Position numbers and translations under genes: made by a program
Shown: piece by piece, positions 53,064-62,475 of the stretch
How the letters are laid out: the number at the start of each line of letters is the position of its first letter
How positions within the stretch are numbered: the first letter of the stretch is position 1
The notes under the pieces: generated by a model
The model's database searches: none
What the model was told of the DNA's origin: nothing
The model's input: only the letters and a program-made list of their open reading frames with translations
Source of the DNA: Roseiarcus sp963749715
GTDB taxonomy: Bacteria > Pseudomonadota > Alphaproteobacteria > Rhizobiales > Beijerinckiaceae
Direction of reading: 5' to 3'
DNA: 64,000 nt
Assembly (NCBI GenBank): GCA_963749715.1
Contig: CAVVNR010000008.1
Span: forward strand, 558,001 to 622,000

Positions 53064-53210
53064 ATGTCCACAATTCTTCGCGCCTTTGTGGCGTGCGCGG
53101 TTCTTGCCGGACTGGGCGCCTGCGCCGCGCCGCCGCCCCCCGCCCCCGTGATCACCGCCCCGCCGCCGAAGCCGCTCGACGCCAAGACCCAACTCGAGAA
53201 CCATAGCTGA
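53064..53210 (+). CDS. Small lipoprotein
   Basis: A 48-residue protein: signal peptide MSTILRAFVACAVLAGLGAC with the lipobox LGAC, then a proline-rich tail AAPPPPAPVITAPPPKP. GAAGGAGAA precedes the ATG at good spacing. The mature part is only about 28 residues, so it may be a short outer-membrane-anchored peptide. No family was recognised. Confidence 0.6.
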   Translation: MSTILRAFVACAVLAGLGACAAPPPPAPVITAPPPKPLDAKTQLENHS

Positions 53211-53312
53211 TCCAAGCGGAACCGCGCGCCTGACCGCTATTGGATTTTCCTGCCCCTTGCCCTGGATTTCCTTCGGCCGAAATCCGCCCCTGCGCTTTGC
53301 AAAAGCTTTCTT

Positions 53313-54806
53313 TCACACCCCCGAGGGGTGATAGTTCGGGCTCTCGCGGGTGATCGCCACGTCGTGGACGTGGCTTTCCCTCAGGCCCGCGCTGGTGATG
53401 CGGATGAAGCGGGCCTTGTGCTGAAAATCCGGGATCGTCTCCGCCCCGACATAGCCCATGGCGGCGCGCAGGCCCCCGGCGAGCTGGTGCACGATCGCCG
53501 CGACTGGGCCGCGATAGGGCACCTGCCCCTCGACGCCCTCGGGCACCAGCTTCACCTGCTCCTTGACGTCCTGCTGGAAGTAACGGTCGGCCGAACCCTG
53601 CGCCATCGCCCCAAGGGATCCCATGCCGCGGTAGCTCTTGTACGAGCGTCCCTGGTAGAGGAACACTTCGCCGGGGCTCTCGTCGGTGCCGGCGAGGAGC
53701 GAGCCGATCATCACGCAATCCGCGCCGGCCGCAATCGCCTTGGCGAGGTCGCCCGAATATTTGACGCCGCCGTCGGCGATTACCGGCACGCCCGCCGTGC
53801 GGGCCGCCTCGGCCGCCTCGAGAATGGCGGTCAGCTGCGGCACGCCGACGCCGGCGACGATCCGGGTGGTGCAGATCGAGCCCGGCCCGATGCCGACCTT
53901 GATCGCGTCGGCGCCCTCGTCGATCAGCGCCTTCGCGCCCTCGAGGGTCGCCACGTTTCCCGCGATGACCGAGACCTTGTTGGTCGCGCGCTGGATGCGT
54001 CGGACTTGGGCGAGCACCTGGTCGGAATGGCCGTGCGCAGTGTCGACGACGAGGCAGTCGACGCCGGCGGCCATCAGGAGCTCGGCGCGCTCGAACCCCT
54101 TGTCGCCGACCGAGGTGGCGGCGGCGACCCTGAGCCGACCGTCGGCGTCCTTGGCGGCGTTCGGATGCGCGGTCGCCTTCTCGATGTCCTTGACGGTGAT
54201 GAGGCCGACGCAGCGCCCGGAATCGTCGACCACGACCAGCTTCTCGATCCGGTGCAGATGCAGGAGCCGCCGCGCCTCGTCTCGCGCGACCCCTTCCCTG
54301 ACCGTCACCACGTTGCGAGTCATGAGGTCGGTCACCGGCTGGCGCGGATCGTCGGCGAAGCGCACGTCGCGGTTGGTGAGAATGCCGATCAGCCGGGCGG
54401 GCTTGCCGTCCGCGCCCCGCTCGACCACCGGGATGCCGGAGATCGAGGCCCGGCGCATGAGGGCGAGCGCATCGGCCAGCGTCCCGTCGGGAAAAATGGT
54501 GATCGGATCGACGACCATGCCGCTCTCGAATCGCTTGACCTTGCGCACCTCCTCCGCCTGGTCGGCAGGCTCGAGATTGCGGTGGATGACGCCGATGCCG
54601 CCGGCTTCCGCCATCGCGATCGCGAGCCTCGCCTCGGTGACGGTGTCCATCGCCGCGGAGATGATCGGCAAGTTGAGTCGGATCGTGCGGGTCAGCTGCG
54701 CGCCGATATTGGTGGCGCTCGGCATAACCGCGCTATGGCCAGGGCGCAGCAGCACGTCGTCGAACGCGAGGCCCTCGGGAATCGATTCCGCTTCAATGAT
54801 CGCCAT
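53313..54806 (-). CDS. guaB: Inosine-5'-monophosphate dehydrogenase
   Basis: A 497-residue IMPDH that oxidises IMP to XMP, the committed step to GMP. The barrel start is LAFDDVLLRPGHS. The inserted Bateman module (about residues 98-215) shows two CBS repeats, for example ASISGIPVVERG and RIEKLVVVDDSG. The catalytic loop GPGSICTTRIVAGVG carries the nucleophilic cysteine, and the mobile flap has YRGMGSLGAM. The start MAIIEAES is fixed by family length; the frame extends upstream to 54881. A large plus-strand reading frame overlapping it is antisense and not a gene. Confidence 0.96.
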   Translation of the reverse strand: MAIIEAESIPEGLAFDDVLLRPGHSAVMPSATNIGAQLTRTIRLNLPIISAAMDTVTEARLAIAMAEAGGIGVIHRNLEPADQAEEVRKVKRFESGMVVDPITIFPDGTLADALALMRRASISGIPVVERGADGKPARLIGILTNRDVRFADDPRQPVTDLMTRNVVTVREGVARDEARRLLHLHRIEKLVVVDDSGRCVGLITVKDIEKATAHPNAAKDADGRLRVAAATSVGDKGFERAELLMAAGVDCLVVDTAHGHSDQVLAQVRRIQRATNKVSVIAGNVATLEGAKALIDEGADAIKVGIGPGSICTTRIVAGVGVPQLTAILEAAEAARTAGVPVIADGGVKYSGDLAKAIAAGADCVMIGSLLAGTDESPGEVFLYQGRSYKSYRGMGSLGAMAQGSADRYFQQDVKEQVKLVPEGVEGQVPYRGPVAAIVHQLAGGLRAAMGYVGAETIPDFQHKARFIRITSAGLRESHVHDVAITRESPNYHPSGV

Positions 54807-54928
54807 CGCCGTCATCCTGTCTGGATCAAGACGCGGACGGCGCAAGACTCGCATCCGCTGCATGGCGCGGCTGCCTAACACGGGCCGCGCGAAGTTCCTA
54901 GCAAGTGTCTGCCGTGGTAGGATTGGGC

Positions 54929-55483
54929 ATGTCGCACCCGGCCACGACCGAAATGGACGTCGACGCCTTCCTCGTCTGGGGAGAGGGGCGCGACGGACGC
55001 TGGGAGCTCCGCGACGGCCAGGCGGTGATGATGTCGCCGGAACGCGCGCTTCACGGCCTTACAAAGTTCGCGGCGCAGGAGTTTTTGCAAGCCGCAATTC
55101 GAAAAGCTGGGCTCCTTTGCCGCATGTTTCCCGACGGGATGACGGTCCGGATCGCCGCGCGCGACGCGTTCGAGCCCGACGCGCTCATCGTCTGCCCGCC
55201 CCCGGCCGACCTCAGCACGATGGAGATCCCAAACCCGATCATCGTTGTGGAGGTCCTGTCGCCGAGCACGGCGGCTGACGACCACGGCGTCAAACTCGAC
55301 GGCTATTTCTCGTTAGCCAGCGTCGAGCACTATCTGATTCTCGACGCCGACCGGCGCGTGATGATCCACCACAAGCGCGGCCAGGCCGGCGCGATCGAGA
55401 CGCGCATCCTACGCGATGGCGTCGTGCGATTCGACCCGCCAGGCTTCGAAGCCGAGGTCGCCGGGTTCTTCGTCGCCGAGTGA
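54929..55483 (+). CDS. Uma2 family endonuclease (DUF820)
   Basis: A protein of 184-192 residues with a PD-(D/E)XK-like fold. Core motifs are MDVDAFLVWGEGRDGRWEL, the catalytic aspartate region in FEPDALIVCPPP, and IIVVEVLSPSTAADDHGVKL with the E-x-lysine arrangement. Uma2 proteins are widespread putative nucleases, often in mobile or accessory contexts; the biological role is unknown. The start MSHPATTEMD at 54929 is preferred over a GTG at 54905. It is divergent from guaB across 122 bases. Confidence 0.85.
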   Translation: MSHPATTEMDVDAFLVWGEGRDGRWELRDGQAVMMSPERALHGLTKFAAQEFLQAAIRKAGLLCRMFPDGMTVRIAARDAFEPDALIVCPPPADLSTMEIPNPIIVVEVLSPSTAADDHGVKLDGYFSLASVEHYLILDADRRVMIHHKRGQAGAIETRILRDGVVRFDPPGFEAEVAGFFVAE

Positions 55484-55501
55484 CCACGCGCGTCGCCTCG
55501 G

Positions 55502-56248
55502 TCAAATGCACCGCCCGCCGTCGACCTCCAGCACGACGCCCGTCAGGAACCCCGCCTCGTCGCTGGCGAGAAAGAGCGCCGCCGCGCCGATGTCGTGGGG
55601 CGTCGAAAATCGGCCGAGCGGCACCGTCGCTTTGAACGCCGCGCGCTTCTCGGGCGTGTCCTCGCCCATGAACATGGCGAGGAGCGGCGTCTCGCCGGCG
55701 ACCGGCGCCAGCGCGCAGACGCGGATCTTGTCGGGCGCAAGCTCGACCGCCATTGACTTCGTCATCACATGCACCGCGCCCTTCGAGGCGTTGTAGACGG
55801 TCAGCCCGGGGCGCGGGCGGAGAGCCGCGGTCGAGCCCACATTAATGAACACGCCGCCGCCGTGTTCGCGCATGTGCGGGATGAACGCCTGGGCGGCGAG
55901 CAGGATCGATTTCACGTTGACGGCGAAGATGCGGTCGAACTCGGCTTCCGTGACATCCATCAGCGGCTTATTGCGATGCGTGGTGCCGGCGTTGTTGACG
56001 ACGATGTCGACTCGTCCGAACGCGGCGATCGTTTCGCGCGCCGCCCGCTCGACGGCCTCGCGATTCGAAACGTCGGCCTGCAGCGCGATCGCGCCGTCGC
56101 CGAACCGCTTGGCCGCCGCCTCGGCGACATCGCCCTTGAGGTCCAGACACGCCACCCGCGCGCCTTCGCGAACGAACGCTTCGGCGATGCCGAACCCGAA
56201 TCCCTGACCCGCCCCGGTCACCAGCGCGGCCTTGCCCTTCAATCGCAT
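55502..56248 (-). CDS. Short-chain dehydrogenase/reductase (classical SDR)
   Basis: A 248-residue NAD(P)-dependent oxidoreductase. The cofactor loop is VTGAGQGFGFGIAEAF, then VNNAGTTHRN, the catalytic serine in FINVGSTAALRP and the intact VYNASKGAV (Tyr-x3-Lys). The aspartate in CLDLKG favours NAD. The C-terminal FLTGVVLEVDGG is typical of glucose/galactitol-type dehydrogenases. The substrate is unknown. It lies 42 bases upstream of the GST gene end on the same strand. Confidence 0.9.
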   Translation of the reverse strand: MRLKGKAALVTGAGQGFGFGIAEAFVREGARVACLDLKGDVAEAAAKRFGDGAIALQADVSNREAVERAARETIAAFGRVDIVVNNAGTTHRNKPLMDVTEAEFDRIFAVNVKSILLAAQAFIPHMREHGGGVFINVGSTAALRPRPGLTVYNASKGAVHVMTKSMAVELAPDKIRVCALAPVAGETPLLAMFMGEDTPEKRAAFKATVPLGRFSTPHDIGAAALFLASDEAGFLTGVVLEVDGGRCI

Positions 56249-56290
56249 GAGTCTGCCTCTTTGCGGCGCGACGCCTCTTCGCAGTCGCCT

Positions 56291-56926
56291 TCAGCCCGCC
56301 TTTCGCTGTTCGGCCGCGAGCTTATCGTCGATCTCGCGGGCCCGCACCGCCGCGGGGCGGGTTCCCACCAGCGTCCAATAGCGTTCGAAGGCCGGACGCT
56401 TGTCGATCGCGCCGAACATCATGCCGAGCCCGACGTGCGATCCTACGTAAACGTCGGCGGCGGTGAAACGATCGCCGGCAATGTACTCGGAGCGGCTGAG
56501 TTGATCCTCGAGCGCCGCGAGCGTCTGCTCCTGGCTGCCGTACCCGACCATCCGCGCCCGCTCGTCGGGGACCACGACGCCGAGCGCCTTGTTGGTGTTT
56601 GCCGCCTCGATCGGACCCGCTGCGAAGAACAGCCAGCGGTAGTAAGGGCCGCGCAGGCGCGATCCCGGCGGAGGCGCGAGGCCGGCCTGCGGAGACACGT
56701 CGGCGAGATAAGCGCAGATCGCCGCTGCTTCGGTGACGATCATCTCGCCGTGGCGCAGCGCCGGCACCTTGCCCATGGGGTTGATCGCCAGATAGTCGGG
56801 CGCCTTCATTGAGCCGGCGTACTCCAGAATTTCGGCGCGATAAGGCTCGCCGACCTCCTCCAGCATCCAGCGGGCGATCCGGCCGCGCGACATCGGATGA
56901 GTGTATAGGACCAGTTCCTCGGTCAT
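56291..56926 (-). CDS. Glutathione S-transferase family protein
   Basis: A 211-residue GST. The thioredoxin-like half reads LVLYTHPMSRGRIARWMLEE with serine/arginine in place of a cysteine active site, then INPMGKVPALRHGEMIVTEA for glutathione binding. The helical half contains IAGDRFTAADVYVG, the N-capping motif. The start MTEELVLY is set by similarity; a 40-residue upstream extension is not conserved. It is divergent from guaC (119 bases) and in line with the SDR gene. Confidence 0.87.
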   Translation of the reverse strand: MTEELVLYTHPMSRGRIARWMLEEVGEPYRAEILEYAGSMKAPDYLAINPMGKVPALRHGEMIVTEAAAICAYLADVSPQAGLAPPPGSRLRGPYYRWLFFAAGPIEAANTNKALGVVVPDERARMVGYGSQEQTLAALEDQLSRSEYIAGDRFTAADVYVGSHVGLGMMFGAIDKRPAFERYWTLVGTRPAAVRAREIDDKLAAEQRKAG

Positions 56927-57045
56927 GGCTCGGTCTCCGTTCCGCGCCGGGCGGCCCTGGCGCGGGTTCGTTTGGGTCGCCGCTTGTGATAAATCGATGA
57001 CGGGGTCGACGCCCCTTCCGCCGACTTGCACCGGACATTCTTTCA

Positions 57046-58089
57046 ATGCGCATCGAAACCGACGTCAAGCTCGATTTCAAGGACGTCCTCATTCGTCCGA
57101 AGCGTTCGACCCTGAATACGCGCAGCGCCGTCGACGTCGAGCGCGGCTTCCGTTTCCTCCACACCGGCTCGGAGTGGAAGGGCTTTCCGCTCATCGCCGC
57201 CAACATGGACGTGATCGGGACCATGGCGATGGCGCGTGCGCTCGGCAAGCACGGAGCGCTGACCGCGCTCCACAAGCACTACCCGGAAGCGAAGCTCGCC
57301 GAGTTCTTCGCCTCTCCGGACGGCGCGCATGCCTTCTATTCGCTCGGCACGACCGCCGCCGACGTCAAGAAGCTCGCTTCTGTCGCCAAGGCGGCGCAGG
57401 TCCGGCTCATCTGTCTCGACGTCGCCAACGGCTATGCGGAGAAATTCCTCGAGACCGTCAAGCGCGTGCGCGACGACTATCCGCATGCTGTCATCATGGC
57501 TGGCAACGTCGTGACCGGCGACATGACGGAGGCATTGATTCTGGCCGGCGCGGACATTGTCAAGATCGGCATCGGCCCGGGCTCGGTCTGCACCACGCGG
57601 CGGGTGACCGGCGTCGGCTACCCGCAACTCTCGGCGATCATCGAATGCGCCGACGCCGCGCACGGGCTCAAGGGTCAGGTGTGCGCCGACGGCGGCTGCA
57701 CCGCGCCCGGCGACGTCGCCAAGGCCTATGGGGCAGGCGCCGATTTCGTCATGCTGGGCGGGATGCTGGCCGGTCACGACGAATGCGACGGCGAAATCCG
57801 CTACGCCGAGCGCGGCGGCGAGAAGGTCCCGATCGGCATGACGTTCTATGGCATGTCGTCGGAGACGGCGATGAGGAAACATTCCGGCGGCGTCGCTCAG
57901 TATCGCGCCGCGGAGGGCAAGACGGTCGAGACCCCCTACCGCGGATCGGTCGACGGCACGATGGGCGAGATCATGGGCGGCGTACGCTCGATGATGACCT
58001 ATATCGGCGCGGCCCATCTCAAGGAGGTGTCGAAGCGCACGACTTTCGTACGCGTGACGGCGCAGACGAACGATGTGTTCGGGGGATAG
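57046..58089 (+). CDS. guaC: GMP reductase
   Basis: A 347-residue enzyme that reduces GMP to IMP, closing the purine interconversion loop with guaB 2 kb away. Signatures are KLDFKDVLIRPKRSTL, IAANMDVIGTMAMA, MAGNVVTGDMTEALI and the catalytic IGPGSVCTTRRVTGVG. It lacks the CBS insert that distinguishes IMP dehydrogenase, and its length fits the eukaryotic-type bacterial GuaC. A weak AG-rich stretch precedes the ATG. Confidence 0.95.
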   Translation: MRIETDVKLDFKDVLIRPKRSTLNTRSAVDVERGFRFLHTGSEWKGFPLIAANMDVIGTMAMARALGKHGALTALHKHYPEAKLAEFFASPDGAHAFYSLGTTAADVKKLASVAKAAQVRLICLDVANGYAEKFLETVKRVRDDYPHAVIMAGNVVTGDMTEALILAGADIVKIGIGPGSVCTTRRVTGVGYPQLSAIIECADAAHGLKGQVCADGGCTAPGDVAKAYGAGADFVMLGGMLAGHDECDGEIRYAERGGEKVPIGMTFYGMSSETAMRKHSGGVAQYRAAEGKTVETPYRGSVDGTMGEIMGGVRSMMTYIGAAHLKEVSKRTTFVRVTAQTNDVFGG

Positions 58090-58148
58090 GAGACCCTGCG
58101 ACAAGTGGGCGTTGGAGGGGTGGGGCGGCGCGTGCTAGAAGCTTCGCC

Positions 58149-59348
58149 ATGACCTCCGCCGCGCCTCGAGCCGGGGACCGCGCGCCAATCCGCCTCGCCG
58201 GCGCGACGCGCGGCGAAATCATCCGGAGTCTCGCCGAAATCGGCGCGCCCGAGCGCGAGCTCAAGATGCGCGGCTCGCAGCTCTGGCACTGGATCTACCA
58301 TCGCGGCGCGCGCGAGTTCCCGGCGATGCGCAACATCGCCCGGCCCCTGCTCGAACGGCTCGCCGAGCGCTATACGCTCGCCCGGCCCGAGGTCGTCGCC
58401 GAACAGCTCTCCGCCGATGGCACGCGCAAATGGCTCCTGCGAATGCCATCCGCTCATCCGGGCGACAAGGGCGCCGAGATCGAATGCGTCTATATCCCGG
58501 AGTCCGACCGTGGCACGCTATGCGTCTCGAGCCAGGTCGGCTGCACCCTGAATTGCTCGTTCTGCCACACCGGCACGATGCCTCTGGCGCGCAACCTGAC
58601 CGCGGCCGAGATCGTCGGCCAAGTGCTGGTGGCGCGCGACCGGCTCGGCGATTTCCCCGGCGGCGTCGCTCCGGCCGACGGGTTCGCGCCCAAGGGCGAA
58701 GGCGTGCGCGCGGTTTCCAACATCGTCTTCATGGGCATGGGAGAACCGCTCTACAATTTCGAGGCCGTTCGCGACGCGATCGCGATTCTGACGGACGGCG
58801 ACGGCTTGTCGCTGTCGAAGCGGCGCATCACCGTCTCGACCTCGGGCGTCGTTCCCGAGATGGCGAGGCTCGGGGCCGAGTGCGGGACCATGCTGGCGGT
58901 GTCGCTGCACGCGACCAGCAACGCGCTGCGCGACAAGCTCGTGCCGCTCAACCGTAAATATCCGATCGAGGCGCTCATCGAGGCCTGCCGCAACTATCCC
59001 GGCGCCTCGAACGCAAGACGCATCACATTCGAATACGTGATGCTGAAAGGCGTCAACGATTCCCCGGCCGAGGCCAGGGCGCTGGTGCGCCTGCTCAAGG
59101 GCCTGCCGGCCAAGATCAACCTCATTCCGTTCAATCCCTGGCCCGGAAGCGCGTTCGAATGCTCGGACTGGGAGACGATCGAACGCTTTTCCGAGGTGGT
59201 CTTCAACGCCGGCTACGCGAGTCCGGTGCGCACGCCGCGAGGGCGCGACATTCTGGCCGCCTGCGGCCAGCTCAAGAGCGAGAGCGAAAAACTGCGCGCG
59301 CGCGCCCGCATGATGCTCGAGGAGAGTTTGGCCGTCGGACAGGAATGA
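58149..59348 (+). CDS. rlmN: 23S rRNA (adenine-2503-C2)/tRNA (adenine-37-C2)-methyltransferase RlmN
   Basis: A 399-residue radical SAM methyltransferase. The iron-sulfur motif is GCTLNCSFCHTGT (CxxxCxxC), with GMGEPLYN as the SAM-binding GGE-like block, and AACGQL near the end carrying the methyl-carrier cysteine. RlmN methylates C2 of A2503 in 23S rRNA and of A37 in some tRNAs. The start MTSAAPRAGD is chosen because upstream in-frame sequence overlaps guaC. hflK begins 39 bases downstream. Confidence 0.95.
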   Translation: MTSAAPRAGDRAPIRLAGATRGEIIRSLAEIGAPERELKMRGSQLWHWIYHRGAREFPAMRNIARPLLERLAERYTLARPEVVAEQLSADGTRKWLLRMPSAHPGDKGAEIECVYIPESDRGTLCVSSQVGCTLNCSFCHTGTMPLARNLTAAEIVGQVLVARDRLGDFPGGVAPADGFAPKGEGVRAVSNIVFMGMGEPLYNFEAVRDAIAILTDGDGLSLSKRRITVSTSGVVPEMARLGAECGTMLAVSLHATSNALRDKLVPLNRKYPIEALIEACRNYPGASNARRITFEYVMLKGVNDSPAEARALVRLLKGLPAKINLIPFNPWPGSAFECSDWETIERFSEVVFNAGYASPVRTPRGRDILAACGQLKSESEKLRARARMMLEESLAVGQE

Positions 59349-59387
59349 CGCGCAAGCGCTTCCGCGCCAGACCGCAAGGATGCCGCC

Positions 59388-60449
59388 GTGAGCGAGGAAG
59401 CGCACGAAGGCGGTTTGCCCGCGGCGCCGCTTGATCTCGCCGGCGCCCTTCGCGCCAGCGTCGGCGATCTCTTCCGCCTGCCGCGCCTGGACCGGCGCGG
59501 AATTGTCGCGCTGGCGGGGCTCGTCGTCCTCGCCTGGCTCGCAACCTCGCTCTATCGCGTTCAGCCCGACGAAAAGGGCGTCGTTCTGCGCTTCGGACAA
59601 TGGGTGGCGACCACCGAACCCGGCCTGCACGTTCACCTGCCCTACCCGATCGAGACCCTGCTCCTGCCCAGGGTCACCCAGATCAACCAAATCCAGCTTG
59701 GCGTGGGTCCGGCCGCCGCCTCCAACGACTCCCAGGCCGGCCGCGCCCGGCAGATGCTCACCGGCGATGAAAACATCGTCGAAGCGGACGGCGCCGTCTT
59801 CTGGAAAATTCGCGATCCAGGCCAGTTCCTGTTCAAGGTCGACAATCCGGAACTGGCGGTCAGGATCGCCGCCGAGGGCGCGCTGCGCGACGTCATCAGC
59901 CGCACCCCGATCCAGGCGGCGATGTCGGACAAGCGCCAGCAAATCGCCGACGAGACCCAGGCCCTGTTGCAGCGGTTGCTGGACGAGGAGCAGGCCGGGG
60001 TCGAAATCACCCAGGTGCAATTGCAGCGTGTCGAGCCGCCGCTCGCGGTCATCGACGCGTTCAACGACGTCCAGCGCGCCCGCGCCGACCAGGAGCGGGC
60101 GCGCAACGAAGCCGAGGCCTACGCCAACGACATCCTGCCGCGCGCGCGCGGCGACGCCGAGCGGATCCGCCAGGAAGCCGAAGCCTACAAGGTGCAGGTG
60201 GTTAATCTCGCCCACGGCGACGCCGAGGCCTTCGTGCCCCTGCTCAGAAGTTATGAGGCCGCAAAGGAAGTCACCGCGCGCCGGCTCTACATGGACAGCG
60301 TCGATGAGCTTCTGAAGAAGTCGTCGAAAGTCATTGTCGACGCTTCCGGCCACGGCGTATCGAGCATCGTGCCCTATTTGCCGATGTCCGAAATCAGGCC
60401 GCCGGCGCCGCTTCTCGCCGCGCCGTCCGCCCCGGCAGCGGCGAAGTGA
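59388..60449 (+). CDS. hflK: FtsH-associated SPFH protein HflK
   Basis: A 353-residue inner-membrane protein with a single N-terminal helix (about 39-54) and a periplasmic SPFH domain: VQPDEKGVVLRFGQWVAT, GLHVHLPYPIETLLLP and DGAVFWKIRDPGQFLF. A long helix follows (RARADQERARNEAEAYANDI). It forms the HflKC cage around FtsH and modulates membrane protein degradation. The start is GTG at 59388, and the last codons overlap the GTG start of hflC by four bases. Confidence 0.94.
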   Translation: MSEEAHEGGLPAAPLDLAGALRASVGDLFRLPRLDRRGIVALAGLVVLAWLATSLYRVQPDEKGVVLRFGQWVATTEPGLHVHLPYPIETLLLPRVTQINQIQLGVGPAAASNDSQAGRARQMLTGDENIVEADGAVFWKIRDPGQFLFKVDNPELAVRIAAEGALRDVISRTPIQAAMSDKRQQIADETQALLQRLLDEEQAGVEITQVQLQRVEPPLAVIDAFNDVQRARADQERARNEAEAYANDILPRARGDAERIRQEAEAYKVQVVNLAHGDAEAFVPLLRSYEAAKEVTARRLYMDSVDELLKKSSKVIVDASGHGVSSIVPYLPMSEIRPPAPLLAAPSAPAAAK

Positions 60450-61351
60450 CGAACCGTGCGCCGATCGTCGCTCTCGGCCTTGCCGCGCTCGCGCTCTACC
60501 TCGCCGCTTCGTCGATCTATGTCGTCAATGAAGGCGAGCAGGCGCTCGTGGTCCGCCTCGGCGCGCCGGTCGGAATCGTCGACAAACCGGGGCTCAAATT
60601 CAGGGCGCCGTTCATCGACAGCGTCTACGTGACCTCGACCCGCTCGCTCCTGCTCGAACCGCCGCTCGAGCAGGTGATCATGGGCGATCAGAAGCGGCTC
60701 GAAGTGCAGCCCTACGCGCGCTTTCGCATCGCCGATCCGCTGCGCTTCTACCAGGCTCTGCGAACCAACGAGACGGCGAACGCGCAGCTTGCCCAGCTCG
60801 TGAGCTCCTCGACGCGGCGCGAGCTCGGCAAGGTCCCGCTGCGCGCGCTGTTGACCGAGGAACGCGCCCGCATCCTCGATGTTATCAAGGGGGAGGTCGC
60901 CGCGAAGGCCGAGCCGCTTGGCGTCAAGGTCGACGAGGTGAGATTCGACCGCTCCGATCTGCCGTTCGAGACCAGTCAGGCGATTTACGACCGCATGAAG
61001 TCAGAGCGGCAGCGCGAGGCGAAGGAGCTGAGGGCGCAAGGCTTCGAATGGGCGCAGGAAATTGAGGCGCGCGCCGATCACGACCGCACCGTCATCCTTT
61101 CGGAGGCCCATCGCGATGCCGCGGTCGCGCGCGGCGAAGGCGACGCCGAAGCCAACCAGGCGCTCGCCGCCGCCTTCTCGCAGGACGCGCAATTCTATTC
61201 TTTCTACCGTTCGCTGCAGACCTACCGCAATGCGCTCGCCAATTCCGCGCCGACGATGGTCGTAAGCCCTGACGCCGACTTCATTCAGATTCTCAAATCC
61301 GGCCCGAGGCCCGAGCCGCCGGCCCCGGTCGCGGAAGGCCTGAGGCCTTGA
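60446..61351 (+). CDS. hflC: FtsH-associated SPFH protein HflC
   Basis: A 301-residue partner of HflK with an N-terminal anchor (residues 6-24) and an SPFH domain, FIYVVNEGEQ-type start (SIYVVNEGEQALVVRLG). Further motifs are GLKFRAPFIDSV, YARFRIADPLRFYQ and the coiled helix RMKSERQREAKELRAQG, ending YRNALANSAPTMVVSPDADF. The GTG start overlaps hflK. Downstream, the TerC paralogue follows after 88 bases. Confidence 0.94.
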   Translation: MTNRAPIVALGLAALALYLAASSIYVVNEGEQALVVRLGAPVGIVDKPGLKFRAPFIDSVYVTSTRSLLLEPPLEQVIMGDQKRLEVQPYARFRIADPLRFYQALRTNETANAQLAQLVSSSTRRELGKVPLRALLTEERARILDVIKGEVAAKAEPLGVKVDEVRFDRSDLPFETSQAIYDRMKSERQREAKELRAQGFEWAQEIEARADHDRTVILSEAHRDAAVARGEGDAEANQALAAAFSQDAQFYSFYRSLQTYRNALANSAPTMVVSPDADFIQILKSGPRPEPPAPVAEGLRP

Positions 61352-61439
61352 GCCTTCCGCGCGCCGCGGCCTTTGTCGGGGCCGCGTGTGGATTTCGGCG
61401 CGCCGCTTCCCACAGGAGCGCGCCAACGGATGCCCGAAC

Positions 61440-62402
61440 GTGATCGACGGCGCCGCCTGGATTGTCGTCCTCGTGCAAATCTTCTGCGTCGATCTCCTGC
61501 TCGGCGCAGACAACGCGATCGTGATCGCGCTTGCCTGTTCCAGCCTGCCGGCGGAGGAGACGCGCCGCGCGGTGGCGCTGGGCGCGCTCGGGGCGATTGC
61601 GCTGCGGCTCGGCATGCTCGTGTTCGCCAACGCCCTCCTCGACGTGCCGCTGGTCAAGCTCGTCGGCGCCTGGACGTTGATCGTCATCGCCCTCAACGTG
61701 CGCGCCAGGAAGGCCGGCGACGACAGTCTTGCCGCGACCGGGGGCAGCGCCGGCCCCGGCGATTTCGTCACCGCGGCGGCCGTGATCATGTTGGCCGACG
61801 CGGCGATGAGCCTCGACAATGTCGTGGCGTTAGCGGCGATTGCCGGGGGACGTTTCTGGCTCCTGGCTCTCGGCGTCCTGCTCAGCATACCCATCATCGC
61901 CTATGGCAGCCTCATCCTTTCCGGGATCCTCCGCCGCGCGCCGGCGATCCTGACGCTGGGCGCGGTGGTTCTCGGCTGGATCGCCGGAGAGATGGCGGTT
62001 TCTGATCCGCTCCTCGTCGGCTGGGTAGAGGCCAACGCGCCGGCGCTGGCCGTGTTCGCGCCGGCCTTCGGCGCCGCTTTCGTCTGGCTTGCCGGAGCGG
62101 GGGCCGAACGACGCTCGCCGCGGCGCGCGCTCAGGCCGGCGCGCGCCCTCTGGGTCGCTGCTCCGGCCCCGCTCGCCGTGGAGACATCGCCGCTGGAAAC
62201 CGCCCTTGAAGCTGGTCGCGACCCCGCCCCGCAGCGCGCGCTGCCCGGGGCGCTTGAGCCGGCGGTGGCCGCCGAGCCGCCCTCGGGCAGGGCGCAGCGC
62301 CGATGGAGCGAGGAGCGCGCCGTCGTTGTCGGCTTCGTCGTCCTGGCGGCGCTGGCCGGGCTCATCATCTTCGTCGCCTCCCTTCTCGACAGCCTGACGT
62401 AA
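61440..62402 (+). CDS. TerC-family membrane protein (YjbE type)
   Basis: A protein of about 320 residues. The conserved TerC halves are IFCVDLLLGADNAIVIALAC (residues 13-32) and DAAMSLDNVVALAAIAGG, each with the Asp-Asn pair in a membrane helix. A long proline/alanine-rich cytoplasmic stretch then precedes one last hydrophobic helix (VVVGFVVLAALAGLIIFVA), an arrangement unlike the 18 kb paralogue. It may be involved in Mn/Ca export. The start is a GTG at 61440; an in-frame GTG at 61386 is the alternative. Confidence 0.87.
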   Translation: MIDGAAWIVVLVQIFCVDLLLGADNAIVIALACSSLPAEETRRAVALGALGAIALRLGMLVFANALLDVPLVKLVGAWTLIVIALNVRARKAGDDSLAATGGSAGPGDFVTAAAVIMLADAAMSLDNVVALAAIAGGRFWLLALGVLLSIPIIAYGSLILSGILRRAPAILTLGAVVLGWIAGEMAVSDPLLVGWVEANAPALAVFAPAFGAAFVWLAGAGAERRSPRRALRPARALWVAAPAPLAVETSPLETALEAGRDPAPQRALPGALEPAVAAEPPSGRAQRRWSEERAVVVGFVVLAALAGLIIFVASLLDSLT

Positions 62403-62475
62403 GAGGTCTCGGACTCGTTGCATTCGCCCCGCCCAGGGTGTTGAGCTTGAAATGGATTGATCGAAGGGGACGGCC

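Noticed and set aside
52873..53073. A minus-strand frame ending YDPAVRLVIRGIRTLPLPA
   Set aside because: The C-terminal part looks mildly protein-like, but there is no start, no ribosome site and it overlaps the leader of the small lipoprotein gene; not enough to call a gene.
53328..55278. Two long plus-strand open frames (516 and 530 codons) opposite guaB
   Set aside because: They are antisense to a confidently identified IMP dehydrogenase; their translations are low-complexity and arise from the GC-skewed third codon positions.
58518..60353. A 611-codon minus-strand open frame across rlmN and hflK
   Set aside because: It spans two well-supported plus-strand genes with conserved motifs, and the translation shows no domain signature.
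61351..61440. Manganese (yybP-ykoY) riboswitch ahead of the TerC paralogue
   Set aside because: Such riboswitches often precede TerC-family genes, but the 88-base spacer lacks the conserved stem sequences and is too short.
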